A DNA stretch of 7,874 nucleotides from an uncultured Chromatiaceae bacterium (GCA_946482615.1 CAMLSF010000164.1:1-7874), one strand, 5' to 3'; positions 1 through 6,468 are shown, numbered from the stretch's first letter. Notes: a model not told the origin generated them from the sequence alone. Numbers and translations are program-made.

Positions 1-954
1 GCCGGCTTTGGTAATACGGTTGCGTCCTGCCGCTTTGGATTGATACAAAGCCTTATCTGCGGCTTCCAGCCAGTCCCGATACTCCGCCATGTCTTCCCTA
101 TACTCTGCCACACCAATACTGACCGTCACTTTCAGCAGTTGCTGATTAAATTCAACTGCCATAGCTTCGACATTTTTTCGTAAACGTTCAGCAAAAAACA
201 TCGCCTGATCCACTGTGGTATCAAGCAGCAACACCGCAAACTCTTCTCCACCATAACGGCCTGCCACATCAGTACTGCGCAGATTTTTTTTCACGGCTGC
301 TGCAACTTGCTGGATCACCGCATCACCTGCAGCATGGCCGAAGGTATCATTGACCCGCTTAAAGTGGTCGATGTCACACATCAACAAAGTGCTGTGATGA
401 CCACTGCGTTTAATACGTTTGTATTCGTTGATCAGCGCTTCTTCCCAGGAGCCTCTGTTATTTAAACTGGTCAGGAAATCTGTTTTGGATAAAGTACGGA
501 GCTGCCCGTTCATTGACTCAAGCTCTATGCGGCTGACCGCTACATCCGTCACATCGTAAATGATCAGACAAAGGTGGGTTACTTTCCCCATCGTATCGGT
601 CAGCGGAAATATAGTGCTGTTTTGATACATATATTCAGCCGAGCCTGTGATAGGTCTGTAGTTGCGGAATTTAAAAATATAAGGGCGCTGTTCCCAAATA
701 GTGAAAGCACGATTTTTTAATAAAATCACAGGATCACATTTGCGTCTTAACCAGTCTTCATCGATTTCGGAGAACAAATCAAACAGATACCTGTCGCGGA
801 CCTGACGGGGCGTCAGGCCACTGTGATTTTCCATAAAACCGTTCCAGACCTGGATGCGGTAATCAGCAGACAACACCACCAGACCAACGTCAACCGTCTG
901 AAACATGTCCATCAACCAATGGATTTCGGATACATCTACGTTGCTTTGCGACAT
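1..954 (-). CDS. PAS-GGDEF diguanylate cyclase, 3' end cut by window
   Basis: This is a predicted diguanylate cyclase that condenses two GTP to c-di-GMP in the cytoplasm. Translating the minus strand from the ATG at 954 gives 318 residues open to the window edge; the last visible residues (GRNRITKAG) are the usual GGDEF end, so only a few codons should be missing. A PAS-like sensor domain spans about residues 10-140 (WNGFMENHSG at 38-46). The GGDEF domain spans about 155-318, with DFLTSLNNR at 159-167, metal-binding D194 in CDIDHFK, and the active GGEEF signature at 235-239. An RxxD inhibitory site (RSTD, 226-229) sits five residues before GGEEF, so product inhibition is expected. No membrane segment is seen. 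The ATG follows the stop of the upstream response regulator with no gap (TAAATG), and GGAAG inside that gene can act as ribosome binding site, so the two are probably translationally coupled. The PAS ligand cannot be told. Confidence 0.93.
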   Translation of the reverse strand, partial: MSQSNVDVSEIHWLMDMFQTVDVGLVVLSADYRIQVWNGFMENHSGLTPRQVRDRYLFDLFSEIDEDWLRRKCDPVILLKNRAFTIWEQRPYIFKFRNYRPITGSAEYMYQNSTIFPLTDTMGKVTHLCLIIYDVTDVAVSRIELESMNGQLRTLSKTDFLTSLNNRGSWEEALINEYKRIKRSGHHSTLLMCDIDHFKRVNDTFGHAAGDAVIQQVAAAVKKNLRSTDVAGRYGGEEFAVLLLDTTVDQAMFFAERLRKNVEAMAVEFNQQLLKVTVSIGVAEYREDMAEYRDWLEAADKALYQSKAAGRNRITKAG

Positions 955-1986
955 TTAATCTTCCAGCAGGAATTCGACTTTATAATTCAGGGTTTTAATA
1001 CTGTCTTCGGTAAACAGCAGCAACAAATCACAGCTGATATTGTAGTTTTCAATGCCATAGCTGATTTCTATCGCCAAAGTACGACGCCAGCGTCTGGCGT
1101 TGGCTTTGATCAGCTCACTGACGGGTGCATGTTGCCCCAATACCACGGGGTGGCCCTGACTGAAGCTCATATCAATTTGTTCCGCCAGTCCTTTTAATAC
1201 AGCACCAATCAGGATATTGGCGATATCCATCAAGAGTTCCAGTTCAACCTTGGTTGTCAGCTCGCCGTTATATTGCATCAGCCGGGCTATATCAACAAAA
1301 CTGGAGTCATTAAGGATCAGCAGAGCTTCCCCTGCCACACCTCCACCAATAAAACCCTGACAAACAGCTGAGGTATTCTCTTTCTGCTCGACAGAAGCAA
1401 TAGCCATATGCAGTTCACTGACTTCGATGACGTTCACATTAGGGATAGGCAGTTTGACAAAAACCTTGAGCAGGCGCGCTAATAAATCGCCAGCCTGGCC
1501 CATAGCTACATTGCTTAATTCCTGAAACACATCACGTAAATCGTTGGATAATACAAAAGAGCCGGTGTTTTTTAAGGTGACGAGTTTAGGTTCAGCTTTG
1601 GCTTGTTCCTGCTGCTGAATGGTTTTTTGTTCAACCAGACCCAATACATAATTCAGCTTCTGTTGATCCACAGGTTTTTTAATAAAATCCAGAGCGCCAA
1701 AAGATAAAACCCGCTCACGGGCTTCAGGCTGAATATCACCGGATACCACTATGGTTTTAACGGCAAGTTGTTGTTGCTGAATAGCAGCCAACACCTGATA
1801 ACCATCCAGTATCGGCATATTTAAATCAAGGAAAAGCAAATCAATAGACTGACGTTGCAAAATATCTAACGCTTCTCCGCCATGACCTGCAAACTGGATA
1901 TTTTGCTGCCACTCTGCAGGTAAGGCCCTTGCCATTTGTTTACGTGCAAGGTTGGAATCGTCACATATCAAAACTGCTGCTACCAT
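955..1986 (-). CDS. Response regulator with REC and CheC-like phosphatase domain
   Basis: This is a 343-residue cytoplasmic protein. A CheY-like receiver domain occupies about 1-120: acidic pocket D9/D10, phosphoacceptor D54 (FLDLNMP), switch S82 and K104 (KKPVD). A Q/E/K-rich linker (about 120-140) leads to a CheC/CheX-like domain (about 145-330). CheC phosphatases carry the motif [D/S]xxxExxN-x22-P. The first copy is intact (D152, E156, N159, P182). The second has the same spacing but E250/D254/N257/P280, so Asp replaces the catalytic Glu. The family removes phosphate from CheY-like receivers, so this protein may dephosphorylate itself or another regulator; that is inference. No DNA-binding or methylesterase domain is present. 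It is the first gene of a two-gene unit with the downstream diguanylate cyclase and is transcribed away from tpx. No convincing promoter was found in the 145-bp divergent gap, and the start has only a weak GAAGTGAG ribosome site. Confidence 0.92.
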   Translation of the reverse strand: MVAAVLICDDSNLARKQMARALPAEWQQNIQFAGHGGEALDILQRQSIDLLFLDLNMPILDGYQVLAAIQQQQLAVKTIVVSGDIQPEARERVLSFGALDFIKKPVDQQKLNYVLGLVEQKTIQQQEQAKAEPKLVTLKNTGSFVLSNDLRDVFQELSNVAMGQAGDLLARLLKVFVKLPIPNVNVIEVSELHMAIASVEQKENTSAVCQGFIGGGVAGEALLILNDSSFVDIARLMQYNGELTTKVELELLMDIANILIGAVLKGLAEQIDMSFSQGHPVVLGQHAPVSELIKANARRWRRTLAIEISYGIENYNISCDLLLLFTEDSIKTLNYKVEFLLED

Positions 1987-2060
1987 TTACGGCTCACTTC
2001 ACGTATTGTTATTTTCCAGTGTAGTCAGAAAGATGGCTCTGCGCTAACCCTGTGTAGTAT

Positions 2061-2088
2061 CTGACAAAAAATAAGCAACACCTACTAT
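2061..2088 (+). promoter_or_regulatory. Candidate sigma70 promoter of tpx
   Basis: CTGACA at 2061-2066 and TACTAT at 2083-2088 are separated by 16 bp, giving a good match to the TTGACA/TATAAT pair. It lies about 45 bp before the tpx start, which is preceded by a strong ribosome binding site GGGAGA at 2119-2124. No OxyR-type operator was recognised. Confidence 0.5.
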
Positions 2089-2131
2089 TTTTTTCACTTT
2101 CAGCCGTATTACCAATCCGGGAGACACTTGA

Positions 2132-2740
2132 ATGTCGTCAAATCTGATAAAAACTATCGCTCTGAGTTTAGCCCTAAGCCCCGCAGTCTGGGCTGTTGAT
2201 TTAAATGCACAGTTACCAAGCCGTTTGTCTGAAGTCAAAGCCGGTAACAAAGCCGTAGAACTGCAGGGCCATCAGGTGCAATTGCAGCAGCAGGCACCGG
2301 ATTTTCAGGTGGTGGACGAAAAGTTTAAAACTATTAAATTAAGTGACTTTAAAGGCAAAACTGTGCTGATCAGTGTGGTACCCAGCGTCGATACCGGCAT
2401 TTGTTCACTGCAAACTAAAAGATTTAATCAGGAAGTCAGCAAAGTGTCGGACGATGTAGTGATGATGACCATATCTACGGATCTGCCCTTTGCACAAAAA
2501 CGCTATTGTGCTCAGGAGAAAGTCGATCAGTTGCTGGTGTTGTCTGATGCGGTCTGGCGAGACTTTGGCAGTAATTATGGTTTATTGATTAAAGATATGG
2601 GCATTCTGGCTCGTGCTGTATTAATTATTGATGCTAAAGGGAATTTGGCCTATCAGCAGTTGGTGCCCGCTCTGGCGCAGGAACCGGATTATGCCCATAG
2701 CATGGCCGCCCTTGCACAAATTACCGGCAAAAAATCTTAA
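2132..2740 (+). CDS. tpx: Exported thiol peroxidase (atypical 2-Cys peroxiredoxin, Tpx family)
   Basis: This peroxiredoxin reduces hydrogen and alkyl peroxides using thioredoxin-type electron donors. It has 202 residues. The Tpx fold starts near APDFQVVDE (55-63); the peroxidatic cysteine is C91 in PSVDTGIC, with T88 in the TxxC pocket, and the resolving cysteine is C126 in DLPFAQKRYC. The conserved Arg is R161 (ARAV), and EPDY lies near the end (184-187). E. coli Tpx is about 168 residues with cysteines 61 and 95, so this protein has about 30 extra N-terminal residues. These form a Sec-type signal peptide: K7, hydrophobic 8-19, and likely cleavage after A21 (VWA|VD). It should therefore act in the periplasm. 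The loop before R161 is about three residues shorter than in E. coli. The ATG has GGGAGA seven bases upstream. It is transcribed alone, divergently from the response regulator. The family call is firm; the export call is strong but inferred. Confidence 0.93.
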   Translation: MSSNLIKTIALSLALSPAVWAVDLNAQLPSRLSEVKAGNKAVELQGHQVQLQQQAPDFQVVDEKFKTIKLSDFKGKTVLISVVPSVDTGICSLQTKRFNQEVSKVSDDVVMMTISTDLPFAQKRYCAQEKVDQLLVLSDAVWRDFGSNYGLLIKDMGILARAVLIIDAKGNLAYQQLVPALAQEPDYAHSMAALAQITGKKS

Positions 2741-2748
2741 ATGCCCCT

Positions 2749-2774
2749 CTTGAAAACTCTCTAAGCGCACATAT
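2749..2774 (+). promoter_or_regulatory. Candidate sigma32 heat-shock promoter of ibpA
   Basis: CTTGAAA at 2749-2755, preceded by TGCCCCT, fits the heat-shock -35 consensus (TnTCnCCCTTGAA) well. GCACATAT at 2767-2774 is a 6/8 match to CCCCATnT. The 12-bp gap after CTTGAA is slightly short compared with the usual 13-17. It lies immediately after the tpx stop and about 110 bp before ibpA, whose family is classically RpoH-controlled. The predicted transcript start is around 2780. Confidence 0.6.
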
Positions 2775-2779
2775 TAAGT

Positions 2780-2808
2780 AAGCAGGTGGCCATCCGGCAC
2801 CTGCTTTT
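2780..2808 (+). terminator. Hairpin after tpx: weak terminator or first leader hairpin of ibpA
   Basis: AAGCAGGTG (2780-2788) pairs perfectly with CACCTGCTT (2798-2806), a 9-bp stem followed by a short T run (2805-2808) that breaks into CCC. It could end tpx transcripts. However, it starts where the heat-shock transcript is expected to begin, so an efficient terminator here would also block ibpA. It may instead be the 5' hairpin of the ibpA leader. Confidence 0.45.
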
Positions 2809-2883
2809 CCCTTACAGGGAATACAACCAATTGCTCGTTCAACTGAAGAGCAGAATAGATTAATTGCCTTAGAGGATTTGATT
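2780..2883 (+). promoter_or_regulatory. Structured ibpA 5' leader, ROSE-like RNA thermometer candidate
   Basis: About 104 nt separate the predicted heat-shock transcript start from the ibpA ATG, and they fold into successive hairpins by eye. Hairpin 1 is 2780-2806. Hairpin 2 is TTCCC/GGGAA at 2807-2821. Hairpin 3 pairs TTGCTC (2831-2836) with GAGCAG (2848-2853), then TTC/GAA around an AACT loop, with G2837 bulged. A weak final hairpin pairs CCT (2867-2869) with AGG (2873-2875), the core of the ribosome binding site AGAGGA, behind a TTGCC stretch. ROSE thermometers of ibpA-type genes show this layout, with a UYGCU-like strand masking the Shine-Dalgarno. The TTGCC here is a near match, not exact. 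No folding energy was computed. Confidence 0.45.
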
Positions 2884-3366
2884 ATGAACACTTTAGACTT
2901 TACCCCATTTTACCGCTCTTTTATTGGTTTTGATCATTTAGCCAACCTGATGGATGCCGCTGCCCGTAATGAAAAGCAGCCTGCTTATCCACCGTACAAT
3001 ATTGAAATAACAGGTGAGGATCAATACCGTATTACCATGGCCATTGCCGGTTTTGATGAAGCTGAATTATCTATTGAAACCGAACACAACAACTTAGTGG
3101 TACGAGGTCAGAAGGCTGATAAGACCGAAGGACGTCGTTTCCTGCATCAGGGTATAGCAGAGCGTAACTTTGAACGTAAGTTCCAGCTGTCTGACTATAT
3201 CAAAGTGACTGGCGCTCAGATGAGCCACGGCCTGCTGCATATTGAGCTGGTGCGTGAAGTCCCTGAAGCGTTAAAGCCACGTAAAATAAGCATTAATCAG
3301 CAGCCAACAGTCAAAGTAGTACCTCAACTGCTGGAAGAAAATTTAGCCCAGGCCAGTAATGCTTAA
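2884..3366 (+). CDS. ibpA: IbpA-type small heat-shock protein (Hsp20)
   Basis: This is a cytoplasmic ATP-independent holdase that binds aggregating proteins and passes them to DnaK/ClpB. It has 160 residues. The N-terminal FTPFYRSFIGFDHL closely follows the E. coli IbpA start. The alpha-crystallin domain spans about 36-128 (YPPYNIEI, MAIAGF, then the hallmark GIAERNFERKFQL at 90-102 and GLLHIEL at 116-122). The C-terminal I-x-I anchor that links dimers into oligomers is ISI at 135-137. About 22 residues follow it, a longer tail than E. coli IbpA (137 residues). The ATG at 2884 is chosen because AGAGGA (2871-2876) sits seven bases upstream; the in-frame TTG at 2878 almost touches that site. 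Expression is probably controlled by a sigma32-like promoter plus an RNA thermometer. It ends 2 bp from the convergent hydrolase gene. It could equally be called ibpB, as only one copy is visible. Confidence 0.93.
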   Translation: MNTLDFTPFYRSFIGFDHLANLMDAAARNEKQPAYPPYNIEITGEDQYRITMAIAGFDEAELSIETEHNNLVVRGQKADKTEGRRFLHQGIAERNFERKFQLSDYIKVTGAQMSHGLLHIELVREVPEALKPRKISINQQPTVKVVPQLLEENLAQASNA

Positions 3367-3368
3367 GC

Positions 3369-4112
3369 CTAAAGGCGCTGAATAAACTCAAGCAGAAGAG
3401 CATTGACTAATGCCACATCTGTAACGGGCCCCATGTGGCCCGTTTTTACTGTCTGAAATTCAACGCAGGGCAAAACGCCTGCGAGCATTGTTGCCAAACG
3501 TTGTGCTGATAACTGGCTTTGCTCGCCAGTTAACAGCAACACAGGACAGTGAATAGCAGTGGCGTAGTCGGTAAGGGTTGCAGGCTCACCACTTAAAGCT
3601 TCAAAATCAGCAGCCACTTTCCCCACTTGCACTGTGAGTTTTTGCTGCATGACATCCGGCAAATGACTAAAGTATCCATCACCTTGCCAATAATCGATAA
3701 AAAGCTCTGCTGCGTCTTTTGGACTTACATTCAGCATCTGCTGGCTTAACTGCTGAACCTGCTGATACAAAACAGGTTCCGTCGCTTTGAGTAAATGAAA
3801 AGCCACAGGTTCAAACACTAATACAGCTTTAAAGAGTTCAGGCCGGGTGCGGGCCATATGCAAAGCCACTGCACCACCAAAAGAGTGGCCAACCAATATC
3901 ACTGAGGCAGCAGCATTTCCCTCCAGCAAAGGCCATAACAGTTTAGCTTCATCAGCCAGTTGCATGGGCCGGGGATAACTTTCTGTATTACCACCATATC
4001 CCAGCAGATCAGGATTCAACACCTGATAATCAGCTTGCAAAGCCAGCTTCAGATTTTGCCATTGGCGTCCGCTCGAAAGCGAGCTATGCAGCATCAGTAC
4101 GGTCTTTTTCAT
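3369..4112 (-). CDS. Alpha/beta-fold hydrolase, substrate unknown
   Basis: This is a 247-residue cytoplasmic alpha/beta hydrolase; no signal peptide or membrane helix is seen. An oxyanion-type HSS segment lies at 9-11, and the nucleophile elbow GHSFGG at 75-80 gives Ser77. The catalytic His is H226 in GHMGPV near the C-terminus. The acid is probably E197 (LLLTGEQ) after a late strand, or E101 after the next strand (LVFEP). A helical cap lies roughly between 105 and 175. Length and motifs fit the broad esterase/lipase-like group, but the substrate cannot be told. It starts 3 bp after the stop of the MAPEG gene, with only a weak ribosome site, so it is probably co-transcribed and translationally coupled. 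The codons around H226 also form a plus-strand terminator hairpin for ibpA. Confidence 0.88.
   Translation of the reverse strand: MKKTVLMLHSSLSSGRQWQNLKLALQADYQVLNPDLLGYGGNTESYPRPMQLADEAKLLWPLLEGNAAASVILVGHSFGGAVALHMARTRPELFKAVLVFEPVAFHLLKATEPVLYQQVQQLSQQMLNVSPKDAAELFIDYWQGDGYFSHLPDVMQQKLTVQVGKVAADFEALSGEPATLTDYATAIHCPVLLLTGEQSQLSAQRLATMLAGVLPCVEFQTVKTGHMGPVTDVALVNALLLEFIQRL
3423..3447 (+). terminator. Rho-independent terminator for ibpA, inside the convergent hydrolase gene
   Basis: AACGGGCC (3423-3430) and GGCCCGTT (3437-3444) form a perfect GC-rich 8-bp stem with a 6-base loop, followed by TTTTT (3443-3447). The T run follows only on the plus strand, so it should stop ibpA transcripts about 80 nt after the ibpA stop. 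The same bases encode KTGHMGPV, the catalytic His region of the hydrolase. No better plus-strand terminator was seen nearer ibpA. Confidence 0.75.
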
Positions 4113-4115
4113 AAC

Positions 4116-4508
4116 TTATTTCGTCAGTAACAACACGGCACCCAGTATAAGCGCTGCAAAAGTCGAAATCATACCTAAGAAACGGGGTACTGAAGTGCCA
4201 CTGCTTCGCCATAAGCCTATAGCGTGCAACAAGCGGCCTGCCAAAGTTAAACCTGCCACCAGATGCAGTTGCCAGACAGGGCTTTGCTGTAGCTCCAGCA
4301 AGGCCACTAAAATCAGCAAAAACGGCACGTATTCGGCAAAATTGCCATGCATCCGCACAGTTTGTAACAGCTGAAGTTCCTTACCTGTACCCAGACCAAT
4401 CCTGTGTTTAAACCTTTGACGGATCACTAATCCCGCCAATACGACATACAACAAGGCAAGAATGGCCGCATACAAAGAGGTAGTAGCTAAACTCATATTG
4501 ACCAACAT
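4116..4508 (-). CDS. MAPEG-family integral membrane protein (YecN-like)
   Basis: This is a small inner-membrane protein of the MAPEG superfamily (membrane-associated proteins in eicosanoid and glutathione metabolism). Bacterial members are mostly uncharacterised; some have glutathione transferase or peroxidase activity. It has 130 residues with four predicted membrane helices at about 9-28, 59-76, 79-98 and 109-128. The family signature RMHGNFAEYVP is at 52-62, and AGRLLHAIGL (90-99) matches the second conserved block. This pattern resembles E. coli YecN. The first ATG (4508) has no clear ribosome site; the in-frame ATG at 4496 (residue 5) is an alternative with an equally weak site. It leads a two-gene unit with the alpha/beta hydrolase and is separated from adk by a terminator, but no good promoter was recognised in the 137-bp gap. 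Confidence 0.88.
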   Translation of the reverse strand: MLVNMSLATTSLYAAILALLYVVLAGLVIRQRFKHRIGLGTGKELQLLQTVRMHGNFAEYVPFLLILVALLELQQSPVWQLHLVAGLTLAGRLLHAIGLWRSSGTSVPRFLGMISTFAALILGAVLLLTK

Positions 4509-4602
4509 TGAGGTTATTAGACAACAATATACTCATCCAGTCCGCAGACGAGGCTGAAGCTCATGTCGGCTTTGGTGCTATAGATATTGCAAAAAGATTC
4601 AA

Positions 4603-4627
4603 TAAAAAGCCCACTCGAGGTGGGCTT
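4603..4627 (-). terminator. Rho-independent terminator of adk
   Basis: AAGCCCAC (4607-4614) and GTGGGCTT (4620-4627) form a perfect 8-bp stem with loop TCGAG. Read on the minus strand the stem is followed by a T run (A4604-A4608 on the plus strand). It begins about 20 bp after the adk stop and separates adk from the MAPEG/hydrolase unit. Confidence 0.85.
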
Positions 4628-4645
4628 CGCAGCAACTGTTACAAA

Positions 4646-5344
<699 letters not shown>

Positions 5345-5362
5345 TTACATAATGCGCATCAT

Positions 5363-5381
5363 CAGACAAGGAATTTGTCTG
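5363..5381. repeat. Perfect inverted repeat, operator-like
   Basis: CAGACAA (5363-5369) and TTGTCTG (5375-5381) are exact inverted copies around a 5-bp centre, a 19-bp site typical in size of a dimeric regulator operator. No T run follows on either strand, so it is unlikely to be a terminator. It lies 73 bp upstream of the adk ATG. I do not recognise the binding protein. Confidence 0.4.
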
Positions 5382-5625
5382 CTTGTCTTACCTGATCTGC
5401 GCCAGTCAAGCCTACTTTGGTAGGATAACTTGCTACAACAGCCTGCTGAACGAATTACCGGCAGGAAATACAGCTAAAAGATAAAAAAGTTGAATAAAGA
5501 CAGTCTGCTATTCGACTAAGGTAGTGCATATTTACTGCTTTTCAGAGCAACAGCGGCAACAGGACCTAAAATACTAAATTGTAGGGGTGCCGAAATAACA
5601 ACCAATCTAAATGTAATATAAGACA

Positions 5626-5654
5626 TTGATACTTATTGAAAAAATAAATATAGG
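5626..5654 (+). promoter_or_regulatory. Candidate sigma70 promoter reading toward the FNR box
   Basis: TTGATA (5626-5631) and TATAGG (5649-5654) are spaced by exactly 17 bp, matching consensus at 5/6 and 4/6 positions. The predicted start is near 5661. No protein gene follows on the plus strand, only the FNR box and terminator. The region is AT-rich, so chance matches are possible. Confidence 0.35.
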
Positions 5655-5676
5655 CGTTCAAATCATCAGAGCAAAA

Positions 5677-5690
5677 TTGATTGAGATCAA
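5677..5690. promoter_or_regulatory. Perfect FNR-type (CRP/FNR family) binding site
   Basis: TTGAT-TGAG-ATCAA matches the FNR/EtrA/Anr consensus TTGATnnnnATCAA at all ten specified bases. On the minus strand a -10-like TATATT (plus-strand 5647-5652) lies so that the box is centred about 42-43 bp before the likely start, the class II activation position. That transcript would run toward adk with a leader of roughly 350 nt. On the plus strand the box falls just after a candidate start, a repressing position. Confidence 0.6.
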
Positions 5691-5710
5691 TAAAATAAAG
5701 AATTTTACTG

Positions 5711-5755
5711 AGAAAAGCTTTGGAAGCAGATAAAGCCCTTCCAAAGCTTGTTTTT
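5711..5755. terminator. Two-way intrinsic terminator after the anti-sigma gene
   Basis: AAGCTTTGGAAG (5715-5726) and CTTCCAAAGCTT (5738-5749) form a perfect 12-bp stem with an 11-base loop. The minus-strand transcript of the anti-sigma gene meets it 8 bp after its stop and then has TTTTC. The plus strand has GTTTTT, the better T run. It probably ends the sigma/anti-sigma unit and may also end a plus-strand RNA. Confidence 0.8.
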
Positions 5756-5757
5756 GC

Positions 5758-6468
5758 TCAGGCCTTAAATTGCAGGTTTTTCAGGAACTGCTGTTCGCCC
5801 TGCTGCAGTACTTCAGCTTTATCACTCACCATCACCAGAATAGCTTTGTGAGTTGCAACACTACGCCCCTGATATTTATCGTCGTGAAATTGTGCTTCAA
5901 AATTCAGGGAATTTTCTTTCGGAACTACAAATACCGTCATCAAACCTTGTTCAGTTTCCACCACTAGATGCAAAGAGCGGGTACCGCGGAAGTTACAATA
6001 GTTGGCAAACACAACAGCATGTTCTGCTGAACTGAGCTCTGCGTCAAAATCGGCCAGTTTCATATTCACATCAGACAAAGACAAAGCCGTTGTCATATGC
6101 TGCATATAAGGCTCCTCGTGATACACATGAGCCAGCGAATTTTCACCCAGACTTTGTGAACCATAAAGGAAAAACGACCAGTTCAATGCAAAACCGGCTA
6201 AAAACGCCACAGAAGCCGCCAACGCAATCAGATTCTGATAAAAGCGTTTTTGCTGTTGTTGCTTGTGTTTATGCTGCTGCATCAACAAGGTATTTTCCAG
6301 AGCTTTTGGCACAGGCGGGCTGAACAACTCTCTGATCTGTTGGTCCAGCTCCAATACATCCTGATGAAATTGCTGGCTCTCCGCATCGAGCTGTAACTGT
6401 TGTACTTGCTCAGGACTCAAATGATAGGGATCCGTCAGCAAACGACGGCGAACTTCTAACTCATCCAT
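5758..6468 (-). CDS. DUF3379-like single-pass membrane protein, probable anti-sigma factor
   Basis: The likely role is an inner-membrane anti-sigma factor holding the ECF sigma encoded just upstream. The chosen ATG at 6468 gives 236 residues; GGGAG lies seven bases before it, while the in-frame ATG at 6490-6492 has no ribosome site. The order is: a cytoplasmic N-terminal segment of about 78 residues (MDELEVRRRLLTDP start, a histidine/glutamine-rich run HKHKQQQQKR before the membrane), one membrane helix at about 78-102, then a periplasmic domain of about 134 residues. No HxxxCxxC zinc motif of ZAS anti-sigmas is present; the single Cys is near 158. The sequence resembles DUF3379 proteins, which in related gammaproteobacteria follow a sigma-70 family gene. 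It overlaps the sigma gene by 8 nt, indicating coupled synthesis. The family call is from memory; the anti-sigma role is inferred from position and topology. Confidence 0.8.
   Translation of the reverse strand: MDELEVRRRLLTDPYHLSPEQVQQLQLDAESQQFHQDVLELDQQIRELFSPPVPKALENTLLMQQHKHKQQQQKRFYQNLIALAASVAFLAGFALNWSFFLYGSQSLGENSLAHVYHEEPYMQHMTTALSLSDVNMKLADFDAELSSAEHAVVFANYCNFRGTRSLHLVVETEQGLMTVFVVPKENSLNFEAQFHDDKYQGRSVATHKAILVMVSDKAEVLQQGEQQFLKNLQFKA

Larger units (their letters stand above)
5661..5755 (+). ncRNA. Candidate small RNA ending at an intrinsic terminator
   Basis: From the predicted start near 5661 to the T run at 5755 is about 95 nt with no open reading frame of note. It ends in a perfect 12-bp hairpin followed by GTTTTT, the layout of many Hfq-binding small RNAs. 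An FNR-type box lies about 17-30 nt inside the transcript, where bound FNR would block it. No known sRNA family was recognised. The hairpin could serve only the converging anti-sigma gene, so this remains a hypothesis. Confidence 0.25.

Noticed and set aside
823..1197. Plus-strand open frame of 124 residues
   Set aside because: It lies wholly opposite the diguanylate cyclase and response regulator genes, has no recognisable domain and no ribosome site; it is an antisense shadow.
2044..2250. Minus-strand frame of 68 residues over the tpx start
   Set aside because: It covers the tpx promoter and signal-peptide codons and resembles nothing; the Tpx reading is far stronger.
2385..2403. Gly instead of Pro before the peroxidatic cysteine of Tpx (TGIC)
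   Set aside because: E. coli Tpx also has TGVC at this place, so it is normal for the family.
2878..2883. TTG at 2878 as the ibpA start
   Set aside because: Only one base would separate it from the ribosome site AGAGGA; the ATG at 2884 has ideal spacing and matches the IbpA N-terminus.
6230..6290. CAG/CAA-rich stretches as a tandem repeat
   Set aside because: They encode a short glutamine/histidine-rich run before the membrane helix of the anti-sigma candidate; no regular repeat unit is present.
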